Assembly (NCBI GenBank): GCA_963210315.1
Contig: OY723293.1
Coordinates: 992,001 to 1,056,000 of the forward strand
DNA length: 64,000 nt
Source of the DNA: Rhynchopus euleeides
Lineage: Eukaryota > Euglenozoa > Diplonemea > Diplonemida > Diplonemidae
Direction of reading: 5' to 3'
A model generated the notes under the pieces. The model saw nothing but the letters and a program-made list of their open reading frames with translations, made no database searches and had not been told where the DNA came from. Below, piece by piece: positions 1 through 11,479 of this stretch. Made by a program: the position numbers and the translations under genes. Positions within the stretch are counted from its first letter, which is position 1; the number at the start of each line of letters is the position of its first letter.

Positions 1-763
1 CCCACACCAGCCACAGAGAGCGTATTGTACTCGGTCCACGGTTGCTGATTCATTGTGATGCGTTGTATCCTCGAGTGAACGTCACACACTAGTGGCACCA
101 CCACCCGCCATCCGAGAGCTGTATTGACTTTGCGCCCTTCCGTTGCATTCACCTCGCCACGCATATTGCACCGTTCAGTACCAGTGCTCTTGGGCCAGGC
201 AAAGTAGACCGCAGCAACTACCAATTCTGGCACAATGGGTACCACGACAGCGCACTTCGTGTGTTCCCGGAATGTACAGCTCGTGTTGCAACAGTCGTTG
301 TCAACACATCCCGGTTGTGGAGCACTGCTGCACAGGAATCACACGACCATCTGGACTTGTTCCGTACCTACAGGCAGCCTCCCGGTGCATGGTGGCAGGG
401 AGGTACATATACAAGCCAGAACTCATCGAAGACCTGGCTAATGCCACCTACATAGCGCCTGACACCCACCGGATGACGTGGTTGGCAAGCAACATGCATT
501 GCAACCCTCAGATGTGGTGTGTTGGGGCATTTTCTTTTCCAACCTCCCACACAGTGGCACTGTCCGGTACCAAACGGTGGCACAAAATTTAGGTACCCCA
601 ATTCGGGCACCTGAGGTGCCCGGAATGGTGGAAAAGTGGGGTTCGATGGGTTTCCGGACCGATCTGGGGGGGTTTGGAGGGTTTACGGGGGCTTTGGGGC
701 CTCTGCGCCGGTTTTTTGAAAAATCGTGTTTGTCCACGTAAAAGGGTGGCATTTGACCCCCCC
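1..763 (-). mobile_element. Long-TIR TA-site element, copy A (cut by window edge)
   Basis: This is the reverse orientation of the elements at 15961-17108 and 27737-28884; the first bases match their middle, so the other end lies outside the window. The end reads CATTTGACCCCCCC followed by TA at 764-765. The inner part carries an open frame ending near 592 that is repeated in every copy. I do not recognise that product, and the frame runs through the inverted repeat, so it may not be a gene. Confidence 0.85.
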
Positions 764-1176
764 TAGGGGGGGGGGTTTCCCCCCTCCCCGTGGGCCCCTT
801 CCATTTTTCCTCCCACACCTCCAGCCCTTTTTTTTCGGGCCATTTTTTCGGCCCGTTCATCTTCTCTTTTTTTTTGCCCAAACAAGCTTGCTTGTCACAG
901 CGAAAGGGTCAGTGGGAGCGTACCCGCGCAGTGTGTTTTGAGAGAGCAACACAAAACCACGAAATCACAGCAACGCCCTTCACAGTGGCCACAACACACT
1001 GCCGCTCGTGCGCACAAACAAAACCCAGACTCTTTTCTCCCTCCTCCAGGCTCAATCTCTCTCCGACAAAACCCTCACACACCCCATCACCCCCAACCCC
1101 ACCCATTCCACTCCACCCCACCTCGTCCCCCCCCCCCCTCCTCTTCGACCAGATAGACAGCACGCCCCATCTCCTA

Positions 1177-1215
1177 AAGAGTGAAGGGAGGTCAACTCCC
1201 CGACACTTTCCTTAT
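1177..1215 (+). repeat. Dispersed hairpin repeat, short copy
   Basis: GAGTGAAGGGAGGTC is followed by a perfect stem, GGGAG (1186-1190) with CTCCC (1196-1200), and a pyrimidine-rich tail. It is the first of about 12 same-strand copies. Confidence 0.6.
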
Positions 1216-1251
1216 GTCTACGTTGCTACACCCCCCCACCCCCCCACCACC

Positions 1252-1325
1252 CCTGCACAACCTGCATAACGAGTGAAGGGTGATCATTCTTGTGCTCCCT
1301 TCAAATTCGATTTCACTACCACCCC
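1252..1325 (+). repeat. Dispersed hairpin repeat
   Basis: ACAACCTGCATAACGAGTG precedes the stem GAAGGG (1275-1280)/CCCTTC (1297-1302), followed by a pyrimidine tract ending TTTCACTACC. It is nearly identical to the copy at 29435-29510. Confidence 0.75.
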
Positions 1326-2034
1326 ACCACCCCTACTCCTTGCACCCCACCCTCTCTCTCTGCTCACCGCCATCAGGTATTGCACGAAGGGTCATCGAAG
1401 AGGCGTTCCTGGCTTGTCTGGTTGTTGCTGTTGTTTGTTCAACCTGAACATACCGCATGCCGTGCTCTGCGGGTGTCCCCTCCCCCCTCTTTTTCCCTGA
1501 TTCTCTCTCTCTCTGCTATTGCCTGTATCGGATTGTGTCTTTCTACTAATTTTTTTTGTTGTTGCGTGTGCCAGCCATATCCCCAAGTGTTCTGACACAT
1601 GCGCTATGTGTGTGCCTTCTTTACCTTCCTTTTCCCGAACAGCCCCGTGCCTTTGGGAATACCCGAACGCATCTTATGTGTGCTAGTGGAGGTCACATCG
1701 AGAGCAGGTCCTCGGTGTGCTCGACACTATGTTAAAAAAAATCCTGTGTGTCATCTCCGCATGTTTCCTTCACCACTCAGTGATTGGGGAGGGAATGTGC
1801 ACTGCGTGGACAACCGTGTGAGTAATCACCCCGCCCCAGTGGCTGGCTTAACGCCGGGGTACTGTAAGCAGGGGGCTGGCCGGGGGGGGGGGGGGTCCCT
1901 CACAAAGTGGGGGACAGGGGGGGGGGGGTACACTGGCTACCTCCCGCACCTGTAGGAAAGGACCCCCCCCCCCCCCTTGTACCTGTACAGGGGGGGGGTA
2001 CTTTTACCCAATTGGCATTTCCCAGTAAGTGGTG

Positions 2035-2900
2035 TCAATAGGCACCCCATGGCCAAAATGACCCCACCACAATCCGCACGGATCCCAAATATCCCAAAGA
2101 ACGGGTTTTTGGAAAATCCGAGGGGGGGGTCCCGCTGGGTGGGGTGTGGGCTGGTGAAGGTGGCTGCCTCCCAGCCACCTTCACCCATGACCAGTCCCTG
2201 AACCAGACCCACGTTTCATGGGCGAAACTTGGCTCGTACACCACCAAAGTGACCCCACTGTGATCCGCAAAAATTCCAAACGTTCAAAAGAAAGGGGTTT
2301 TGGAACACCCGAGGAGGGGGTCCCGCTGGGTGGGTGGGGTGGGGTGTGGGCTGACTGCCTCCCAGCCACGCTGACCAGCCCCTGAACTAGACCCGTGTTT
2401 CATGGGTGATGCTTGGCTCGCACACCACCAAAGTGACCCCACTGTGATCCGCACAAATTCCAAACGTTCAAAAGAAAGGGGTTTTGGAACACCCGTGGAG
2501 GGGGTCCCGCTGGGTGGGTGGGTGTGGCTGCCTCCCAGTCACATTCCCTTAGGACCAGCCCCTGAACCAGAGGCACATTTCATGGACGGTGTTTGGCTCC
2601 TAGACCCACAAAGTGACCCCACTACGATTCGCAAAAGTTCCAAACGTTCAGAAGAACGGGGTTTTGGAATACCCGAGGAGGGGGTCCCGCTGGGTGGGTG
2701 GGCTGGTGTGGCTGCCTCCCAGTCACATCCTCCTGGGGCCAGCCTCCTATGACCAGACCCTGAATCAGACCCACATTTCATGGGTGAAGCTTGACACCTC
2801 GACCCACAGTGTGACCCCACTACGATCCGCACAGATTCCAAATAGTCAAAAGAAAGGGGTTTCGGAACACCCGAGGAGGGGGTCCCGCTGATTTTGGGTC
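2035..2900. repeat. Tandem array, about five units of 180-200 bp
   Basis: Units are marked by TGACCCCACTGTGATCCGC or close variants near 2059, 2251, 2433, 2613 and 2812. Each continues through CCAAACGTTCAAAAGAA and GGAGGGGGTCCCGCTGGG. The last units are duplicated almost unchanged at 37221-37600. No codon pattern consistent with a protein repeat was seen. Confidence 0.8.
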
Positions 2901-3101
2901 ACTTTCGGGTGATGTCAGGTACCTGGAGTGACCGCAGGTAGCCCATTTTCAGGGTGGGAGCCCTACTCGTACGTCACCCAGATTCAGCCCAAACCGTGCA
3001 CCTCGGGTGCACGGTCGCCGGCAGCGCGCGGGCACCCGGAAACAGGCCGCATTTGCGCGCGCTGCCTGCACCCTGCACGCCAGCCCCCCCCCCCCCCCCC
3101 C
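2519..3101 (+). repeat. Segmental duplication with 37221-37800, left part
   Basis: This block recurs near-identically at 37221-37800. Both copies end in a poly-C run after CCCTGCACGCCAG. Here the sequence is interrupted by the element 3102-5960 and resumes at 5961 with GGGGCTGTAAGCGACCCC, which directly follows the poly-C run in the other copy. Confidence 0.85.
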
Positions 3102-5960
3102 CACGGTGGGCTAATGAAAAAGTGATCACTATTTTGTGCACTATAAATTGCCACTATATAGTGACAACTTACTGAACACATAGTACTATATGGAAATGGG
3201 ATAGTGACTAATGTTTCCGACTCACTCGACACATACTGGACACAATCTAAATTATAGTGGACACATAGTGACAAATAGTGGACATGTCAACTATTATAGT
3301 CGACATGTAAGTAAAATAGTCGCATGTCCACTATAATAGTGACTATAATAGTGGACATGCGACTATTATAGTCACTATAATAGTCGACATGTCACTAAAA
3401 TAGTGACTATTATAGTGGACATGCGACTATAATAGTCACTATTATAGTCGACATGTCGACTATTCTAGTCGACATGCGACTATAATAGTCGCACGTGCCA
3501 CTATGAGACCACTATAATAGTCGACATGTATAGGGGGACCCTTTTCGATTTTTTTTTCGGATGGGTCCATTTTGCACGTTTGAGCCCAATTTCGAAGGAA
3601 TTTTTGAGTTTTGAGCCTGTTTTGAGGCCTAAAACGCGCTAAAACGGCCCCGCGAGTTTGGCGTTTTGGCCTTGGTGAAAATTCACCTCAAAAAAAAATC
3701 TGGCCCCAAAATCTGGTCCTTGTGGTCTGGAACCTTTCATTTTCGAAGGAAATCGTCGAAAAACTGAGACCTTCGATCCTGGCATCACACAGACGGCCCC
3801 AAAAAATGAAGCACACGAAGTTTGGGTCATTTCGTGGGCGAAGTACAGACGTGTGTCGAAATTGACATGTTGTTACCAGTATGTCAAAAGAGTGAATACA
3901 AAGAGCATTGTTCTTGACATTGCTCAGAACCATGGCTGATTCTTCAGCTATTTAAAATAACCCCGACCCCGACCCTGCCCGGCCCCGGCCCTTCCCTGTG
4001 CAAGCTCGTGCCCCCACCCATCGCATTGCTCCCTTGTTGCCTTGCTTTGCGCTGCTTTTCTTTTTCAGAATTTTCAGATTTTTAAAGTTCAAGACGGAGT
4101 GCTTTTTTGCCGAAAGTTTAGGTGACCCGATGATGGGGATGCAGCACCCCGAGGGTCTTACCTACCGGGCGGTTGGGGGGCGGTGGGGCAGGGCAACTTT
4201 GGGTGCAGATTTACGTACACAAAGCGGCGTGAGACTGTGCATGTCAGCGGCCTTGCGTGGTGGCCCCCCTAGGTGACTATGTTCGGATGTCTGGGAATGG
4301 AATGAAAACCCCCATATGGCTGCCTGCGCCCTTGTGGAATTAGAGGTGGTCGGGAATCGGTCGGAAACCAGTACTCCTGCTGGCGCTCGTCGTGTGTGTG
4401 GAACATCTGTAGACGCCCGGCAACTCAGCCATCTTGCCCCCGCGCAAGCTCTGCCTGGCCGTGGAAGAGGATGACACACGGTCTGAATCTGGACTCTCTC
4501 TCGTGGTGGCACCGAATAACTGTGACTCTAGGTGACTCCACATAAACATACTCCCACTGGTCTGTGGCAAAGGGAGAATGACTATATGCCTTGAGAGAGA
4601 GACCTCCGGCCTGAAAGGACAAGCATGAAAAGCCGGAATAGATCAGATAGAGTACAGACTCAGGTGCACGAACCGATCCTTCGGCAGCTACCTGCTTGGT
4701 TTGCTGGTGTATGGTTGAGCGCTGCTTGTGTACGTAAATTTTGCTTATATGAACACTCCGCCTTCACCAAAGGTGAAGAACTTCCCAAGACAAGCGGTGT
4801 GGCACCCCCTGTGGTGTTGCGCCCCTTTGGACATCGGCCCCAGCGGTAACCCGCAGGTTGTTGTTTCTTCAAAGAAACACGTCGATTCTGTCCCCCACAG
4901 CAGGGTTTTCCCTGCTTACCCATGGATGTTTTCTCATTATTATTATAACAGTTGATACAATACACTAGCTCGGCAAATGCCTGGAGCGCCACTGGGAAGG
5001 TGTGTGCCGGGTCTCTGCTGAAGCACTCCGCTACACAGGGGGCTTCCGGTTCCTGTCCATGCAGAGGTTCTCAAGGCAGATAATGCCGAGACTTGTGGTG
5101 CGCTCTCGTTTGTTGATCGAGGGCCAACCCAGTGACGAAAAATGTGGAACGGCATGCTGCCCGTTTCTTCATTTTTCACCTTGCGTTGCAAGGGGGTCGC
5201 CCTCACGAGGGAAAAATGTGGAACGGCATGCTGCCCGTTTACTCATTTTTACCTTGGGATCACCTCGTTCACTAGGGAAAAGCGCCAAGGCGTCTCCCAA
5301 AGGTGGAACCGCTCCACTCATATGGGGCCGTCTCCCAATTCGTGTTGGGCGGCGAGCCTTGAGAGTGCTGAGTATTGCACTTGGCATGAACTTGCAGACT
5401 GGTCACAGACAATGTCGACTATAATAGTGACTATAATAGTCGACATGTCACTAAAATAGTGACTATTATAGTGAACATGTTCACTATATCCTGGACATGT
5501 GTGCATGCGTACACTATAATAGTGGACATGTTCAGTAAATGCTGACATGTTGACTGCGCATCCACTATAATACTGACATGTTAGTTGCGTGTCAGTCAAT
5601 ATAGTCGCAGTTCCGGCCATATACTGGCCAAAAAAGCGTTTTACTGGACACTTAGTGACATGTCCCGGACGTTTACTCGACACTTAGTGGACTTCGATGT
5701 CCACATAGAACTAAGTGGTCACTGCATACTGAGCACTTACTGACAATATAGTCGACATGTCGACTATAATAGTCACTATTTTAGTCGCATGTCACTAAAT
5801 ATAGTCACTATTATAGTCGACATGTCGACTATATAGTGACTATTATAGTCGACATGTCGACTATTTTGTGACTATAATAGTCGACATGTCAACTATATAG
5901 TGACTATTATAGTCGACATGTCACTATTTATAGTACTATTTTTTTCATTAGCCCACCGTG
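3102..5960. mobile_element. CACGGTGG palindromic element with TAGTCGACATGTCGACTA-type arms
   Basis: The ends are CACGGTGGGCTAATGAAAAA and its inverse, TTTTTCATTAGCCCACCGTG. Subterminal arms (about 3255-3530 and 5414-5945) are arrays of short words such as ATAGTCGACATGTCGACTAT in alternating orientation. The site is inside a poly-C run, so the 2-bp duplication (CC) is ambiguous, but the uninterrupted version exists at 37800-37820. The interior (3531-5413) has no recognised gene. It includes a poly-T-rich segment beginning GGGGGACCCTTTTCG (3532), a motif shared with 56897, 60136 and 61753. Confidence 0.85.
5132..5262. repeat. Two direct copies of a 40-50 bp unit
   Basis: GAAAAATGTGGAACGGCATG followed by CTGCCCGTTT occurs at about 5137 and again at about 5213, with CTCATTTTT-like sequence after each. 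No function is evident. Confidence 0.7.
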
Positions 5961-6049
5961 CCCCCCCGGGGCTGTAAGCGACCCCCCAGAAAATTACCCC
6001 AGCCACTGCCCCGCCCCCCACCTCCTCCCTCCCCTCCATCCCCCCCCCC

Positions 6050-6150
6050 CCCACAGGCCGAGCACAGCACTCGATCTCGGATATTATGTGAACATAAAGA
6101 GTGGAGAGAGGTCCGCTCTCTCTGCACCGTACTTTCTCTACTTTACTTAC
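6050..6150 (+). repeat. Dispersed hairpin repeat, long copy
   Basis: ACAGGCCGAGCA, then GATCTCGGA, then AGAGTGGAGAGAGG. The stem here is GAGAGAG (6104-6110)/CTCTCTC (6116-6122), a different sequence from the GAAGGG copies but in the same position, followed by the usual pyrimidine tract. Confidence 0.65.
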
Positions 6151-9006
6151 CCCATCGCCCCCCCCCCCCCTCTCCCGTCTCTATTTATGTCTCTTTCTCT
6201 CCCTTCCCGAGTTTCAAACGACAAACCGCCGCCACCGCTCCGTGTGGTGTTGCGTGCGGTGACCAATGCAGTCAACAGCGAAGTCCAGCCTTCGAGGCAT
6301 ATTACTGCACAGACTGCGGTGCTAGGGAGGGCCCTTGTCTCATTCTCCATTCTCCATTCTCCATTCCCACCCCCCTCCCTCATCCACCTCCCACGAATTC
6401 CTTTGCTGTTTTTTTGCTATTCTATTCTTTGCATGCTATTTAAACCGTAACCATTGACCCACCCCCCCCCCCCTCCCGAATTCCCCTGCACATCTTTCTG
6501 TCGTGTGATGTGTTCCGTGTAATTCCATTTCTACTCAGATCCAGAAAATTAGTGTAGCGGGGGGCCTTCACACTGTGTCAAACAGTGTCAGTTTGCCCTC
6601 CTTTTTGTGAGGCGGCTCACTTGTCTGCACTACTGAGCCAAGGCCCCCAGTGAAGAAAATGCGAGGCTTTCCGCTCAGAAGTTCGGAGACGACCAAACGG
6701 GGCGAGCCCCCACACTCTCGTGCCGAGTTAAAAGAATATCAGTGCCGCACTGAACAGAGAGGTGTGATTCCGCCATGTCGTGGGCTTCACCCATCTTCAA
6801 CAACCTTTTTCCATTGTGGGCTGCACTGCCCCAAGCAAGAATTCGCATGCGAAGTTTGCCCACAGTCATGATAATATCTGTGCTGTGGGAGGAGGAGAAG
6901 GGCTGCCACGAGAGCAGCCCTGTCTGAGAGCAGCTCGCGGCCTCTGAGAGGTTAGACTTAATTGCCGGCACTGGGGAAAGGAAACACAAAAACAGGCATA
7001 TCTGCCTTCGGGTGACGTTGTGTGCCAAGGTTGATCGTTTCAGCAGCCTCGATTTTTTGCTGTTGAAACAACTGGAGGAGTTATGCTGTATGCGGGGTAT
7101 TTGTGGGCCCAGCAGGAACGCTGCTCAGCTGCACTTCTCCGCCGTTTCAAGGAGAAGAGCAGGTGTTGCTTGTGCCAGTATTGGCTAAGAGCTGGGTTCT
7201 TACTATGTCCGCAAGGCAGGCTTTCCAAGAAACCTTCCGACTCTGCATTGCAGTGATCGATAATATGTGTCGACCACTATAGCTGCAGAGACCAAACAAA
7301 TGTAGTTTTCCCCCTGAATGTGACGACGAGCTCAAGAAGGAATCAACGGCAGTGTCCGCCTGGCTATATTCTACATGCCAGGCTTATTTCAAATCGGATC
7401 AGTGACAAGGCTGCTCCAGAGCAAGCTCGGTGCGCCCCACGCTGAACAATCCCCAGCAGAGACCTGCCCCCTCGTCTGACACTGCCCCACTCACACACAC
7501 ATACCGGGCTTTGGGGTTTGGTCGGGGTTTCCTGAATCCCACAGAAAACAACAAAGTCCCCCGGGGAAAAAAAAAAGGCTGCCTCCCAACCACAAGACCC
7601 CTTTCAGGTTCGTGTGGCAAAGGGGCAGTTCTCCCTGTCCGCCCCACCCCCACCCCCCCCACCCCCACCCTAACGTATCTGATTTGTCCCAATCTGACCC
7701 CTCCCCCATCTCCACTCGTCCCCTCCCCCGCCCTATCTCTCGCTATTTGCGGACTGTGCAGTGCACTGACCCCTTATTGCTGCTTTATCATCACCAACGC
7801 AAACCATATGACAACTGAACGGGTGGGGTGGGTGTGTGCATGGTGGCGGGGGTTGGAGTGGAGGGTGGTGGTGGTGGTGGTGGGGGGGGGGGGGGAGCGC
7901 GGCTGTCACGCCCGTTGTTCTTTAAACAACAACCTGTCCGTACCCTGTGTATCGACAGGAGAACGGCCATCGCCCCCCCCCCCCCTCTCCACCCGACCCC
8001 CCTCTCCCCTTCCCCCCGTAATCCTTCCCCCACCCCCCTGCGATTGAAAAACTCTTTTTGAAATGGAGCGCTCCCCCCCCAGATTTTCTTACCTATCACT
8101 CCCTGCGATTGGGTGGACGGAGTTTTGGATACATTGTATGCATCTCTCCTTCCCTCTCCTCTGCATTTCACAGTTACCCCCCCCCCCCTCCCTCCGCCTG
8201 TCTCTGCCGAAAAGATGTACCAAAGAGGGTGTTGGGTGAACGGTATTTCCTGCATTTTTATGATGTTCTCCAATGGGGGTATTCTGAAAATCGGAGGAAA
8301 GTCCTGTTTAGTGGGACACTCTCGAAAAATCATGCGCACTGCGAGGGTCCAGCTTTATACGTTGGATACCGCAGGGTAGGACAGGCGGTCAATATCAATG
8401 TTGAGACCGCAGTTGTCGTGATAGCCCTCGCTTCTGCTTCTGTGATAGTCGATGCACCTCCCCCCCCCCCCCCCACCCCCCAAAAAATTTCCCATGACAT
8501 GATGATAACACACGAGCTTGTCCCATTCTCTGCAGAAGGTTGGTTCTCTGGTCACCCACCCCTTCGCTCTGGCACCCCCTCCTGCGGTTTATGATTTGTG
8601 CTCTCTCAATTTTACTACGAGCAATCCAGGAGGCCCGGTGTGAGGAGTGTCGGGAAGGGACCAGGAAACCGAGGTTCTCTTGTGGTGTGACAAGTCACAC
8701 CCCCCCCCCCCCCGTCCTCTCTGTCCCATCACCCCCTCGGGGCGGGGGGGGGGGTTTTGTCAGCACAAAACAAAATGTCAAAAAAACTGCAAAATATCAA
8801 AAAAGAACTGCCGAACAAACAGCCACAATGTGCCAACAATCGTATCCCCCGCCGCCCCACCCCCCACCCCCAACACCAACGAACGAACAATGTGTAATGG
8901 AAGCGCCAAGTGTGATGATTTCCCATTTCCTCTCTCTTTTTTTTTGGGAGCCGCAGGTTTCCCACGCTTCTCACCACGGAACCCATTCCACCCCCCCCCC
9001 CCCCCC
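6151..9006. other. Spacer without a supported gene
   Basis: Many overlapping frames run through poly-C, GGT and CCCCACC runs and have the composition of low-complexity DNA. No known protein, tRNA or rRNA was recognised. Homopolymer C runs occur near 6160, 7975, 8180, 8460, 8700 and 8990. Confidence 0.55.
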
Positions 9007-9008
9007 TA

Positions 9009-9802
9009 GGGCAGTGAAGGCAAAATACGCGTATTTTTCAGAATCCCGATTTTAAAAATACGTTGAACGTTCAAATACGTTGAACGTTCAGCGTATTTGA
9101 ACGTTTCTCACATTGCCTACCGTCTGCAGGGGCCACCAGTCACAAACCCGCCTTCCCTCAAGCAGAGCAAGGGCGAGTTGGTGGCACCAACGACAACCGT
9201 GCGGAAGACGTCCTTGGAGCACGATTTTACAGCGACTTGCTTCGCGATGCAGTCGACAATATATCCCTTGTCCTTTGCTCCATGAAGCGGGCTGGTGCAG
9301 TTGAGGTGAACCCCTGCCGGTGGGATATGCCATCCGGTTCTCCCATGCGGGATATCCCATACGTCCTGTACCCGTAGCTCAGGTTCGGCCAGCTCACGTT
9401 CGGCCATCCACTTCCTCGACACGACGGACTCCAGCCGGTCGAGTGGGGTAAAACTGGGAGATAGGTCGAGAGGGGGTTGGTACCCCCGCTTTTCCGGAGT
9501 TCACCCTTGAAAAGAGGGGGTACCAACCACCCCTTTCCGGGTCCCGCCCCTTCTGGGACTACAGAACCCCTCTTTCACCGACTTTTCGCCACGCGTGACA
9601 CTCTCCATCCCACCGGTGTCCCCTTTAGTGTGTGCAGGGGGCCCACCCCCTACTGCTAGGGGGGATTTCATGTGGAGAGTGCACCCAGTGGGTGAAAACG
9701 CTCAAAAGCCAAAAAAACGTTCAACTTCGACGCATTTTTTTAAAAATACGTTGAACGTTCAAATACGTTGAACGTTTTTTTACGTATTTTCTATCACTGC
9801 CC
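9009..9802. mobile_element. TA-site element with GGGCAGTGA ends
   Basis: The left end is GGGCAGTGAAGGCAAAATAC, the right end GTATTTTCTATCACTGCCC, flanked by TA at 9007-9008 and 9803-9804. Subterminal arms repeat AATACGTTGAACGTTCAAAT in both orientations. A 13-bp inverted repeat GGTTGGTACCCCC lies at about 9476/9517. A minus-strand frame of 101 codons (9117-9422) is unrecognised and may be a gene remnant. The right TA is also the left TA of the next element. Confidence 0.8.
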
Positions 9803-9804
9803 TA

Positions 9805-10776
9805 GGGGGGGTCAAATGCCACCCTTTTACGTGGACAAACACGATTTTTCAAAAAACCGGCGCAGAGGCCCCAAAGCCCCCGTAAACCCTCCAAACCCCC
9901 CCAGATCGGTCCGGAAACCCATCGAACCCCACTTTTCCACCATTCCGGGCACCTCAGGTGCCCGAATTGGGGTACCTAAATTTTGTGCCACCGTTTGGTA
10001 CCGTACAGTGCCACTGTGTGGGAGGTTGGAAAAGAAAATGCCCCAACACACCACATCTGAGGGTTGCAATGCGCAGGCAGGGAGGTACATATACAAGCCA
10101 GAACACATCGAAGACCTGGCTAATGCCACCTACATAGCGCCTGACACCCACCGGATGACGTGGTTGGCAAGCAACATGCATTGCAACCCTCAGATGTGGT
10201 GTGTTGGGGCATTTTCTTTTCCAACCTCCCACACAGTGGCACTGTACGGTACCAAACGGTGGCACAAAATTTAGGTACCCCAATTCGGGCACCTGAGGTG
10301 CCCGGAATGGTGGAAAAGTGGGGTTCGATGGGTTTCCGGACCGATCTGGGGGGGTTTGGAGGGTTTACGGGGGCTTTGGGGCCTCTGCGCCGGTTTTTTG
10401 AAAAATCGTGTTTGTCACCCCCATTCACGGTGGGATCTTGTAAATTTTACATGTATAACTACAAGTATATACATGTATTATACATGTATAATACTTGCAT
10501 GTCAACTATTATACATGTATAATACATGTATATGCCTGAAATATACATGTAAAATACATGTATATCAAGTAAAAATACAAGTATAATAGTTGACATGCAA
10601 GTATTATACTTGTATTTTTACTTGATATACATGTATTTTACATGTATATTTCAGGCATATACATGTATTATACATGTATAATAGTTGACATGCAAGTATT
10701 ATACATGTATAATACATGTATATACTTGTAGTTATACATGTAAAATTTACAAGATCCCACCGTGTTTGACCCCCCC
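9805..10776. mobile_element. Long-TIR TA-site element, copy B (internally deleted)
   Basis: The ends are GGGGGGGTCAAATGCC and CATTTGACCCCCC with flanking TA at 9803-9804 and 10777-10778. The two arms meet at about 10075 with the middle of copies C and D missing, so it is close to one large palindrome. Its right end is split by the insertion 10426-10764. Confidence 0.85.
10426..10764. mobile_element. CACGGTGG palindromic element with TACATGTA arms, short copy
   Basis: It starts CACGGTGGGATCTTGTAA and ends with the inverse. It consists almost entirely of 9-12 bp words such as TACATGTATAATA, ACTTGCATGTCAAC and GCCTGAAATA arranged as an inverted repeat. The target duplication is TT (10424-10425, 10765-10766). 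The empty site CACCCCCATTTGACC is present at 17090-17104 and 28866-28880. Confidence 0.92.
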
Positions 10777-11479
10777 TACCCCCCCCCCCCCCCCAGCACC
10801 CCAGCACCACCACCGCCTCCCCCTATCCCTCCCTCCCCTCTCCTCCACCCAGTTTACAATGAAGGAAAGATGGCGTCCTCGCCTCTATGAGCACAAGGAT
10901 TTGTCCATCCCCACCGTACCCTTCCCACTGATTCGCAAAGGAAGACTGCATGCCGACAGGAGCGCCTCTAATGCGGTTCGTGTTCGTTTCTGTGGAGCGA
11001 TGCGAATGCGGCAAATTCACGTTCTCGGCCGTTTCTTTGGCACGGGTGGTCCAAAGGCAATGCTGTTCCTGTACAATGCATATCTGAGATAAACGTCGAG
11101 ATTGAGATGAAATGTCGTGCTTTGTGGCTCACAGGTTTGGAGAGGGAGGGGTGGTTGGGTATGGATGAACCAATTCAGAGAATCTTCAAGACTGTGCAAA
11201 GATCTGACTCACCCCCCCCCATCGCTGCAATCAATTCACTCTTGACGATCAAACCCCCCCATCGCTGCAATCCGGCAATGCCCGCCTTGGAATTGGTTTC
11301 GCCACAATGCACGCTCACATCCACACATCCACACAACCCACACAGGTCCTTTTGCGACACAACTCCCAACTTGCATACCAGCACCAGCCAAACCACTACA
11401 TCCAACAACCTTACTCGGAGTGATATTGGGTGACCTAGGCCTGTTCTTCCGCCGTCTCATTAACAGCCACCACCAGACA
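10777..11479. other. Upstream region of the RRM-like gene
   Basis: A 77-codon frame from ATG 10859 (ending 11092) is possible but unrecognised. A CCCCCCATCGCTGCAATC repeat occurs twice (11214-11275) around one copy of the TCACTCTCGACGATCAAA-type motif. Confidence 0.4.
11230..11258 (+). promoter_or_regulatory. Candidate upstream motif CATTCACTCTCGACGATCAA (variant)
   Basis: CAATTCACTCTTGACGATCA followed by a poly-C run lies about 230 bases before the proposed ATG. The same motif occurs at 15927, 26497 and 29985, always on this strand. Confidence 0.35.

Larger units (their letters stand above)
764..2034. other. Spacer without a supported gene, C/T-rich
   Basis: Long poly-C, poly-G and CT-rich tracts create open frames that look like shadows. 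Two copies of the dispersed hairpin repeat lie here (near 1181 and 1271). Nothing else recognisable was seen. Confidence 0.6.

Noticed and set aside
143..592. 149-codon frame repeated in the long-TIR elements, treated as host gene
   Set aside because: Present in every copy within the inverted arms and overlapping frames on both strands; kept only as part of the element.
2402..2891. Open frames through the tandem array that look like repeat proteins
   Set aside because: Frames shift between units and unit lengths are not multiples of three.
7430..8339. Long frames of 205 and 182 codons on both strands
   Set aside because: Built from poly-C/poly-G and GGT runs; encoded Pro/Gly-rich low complexity only.
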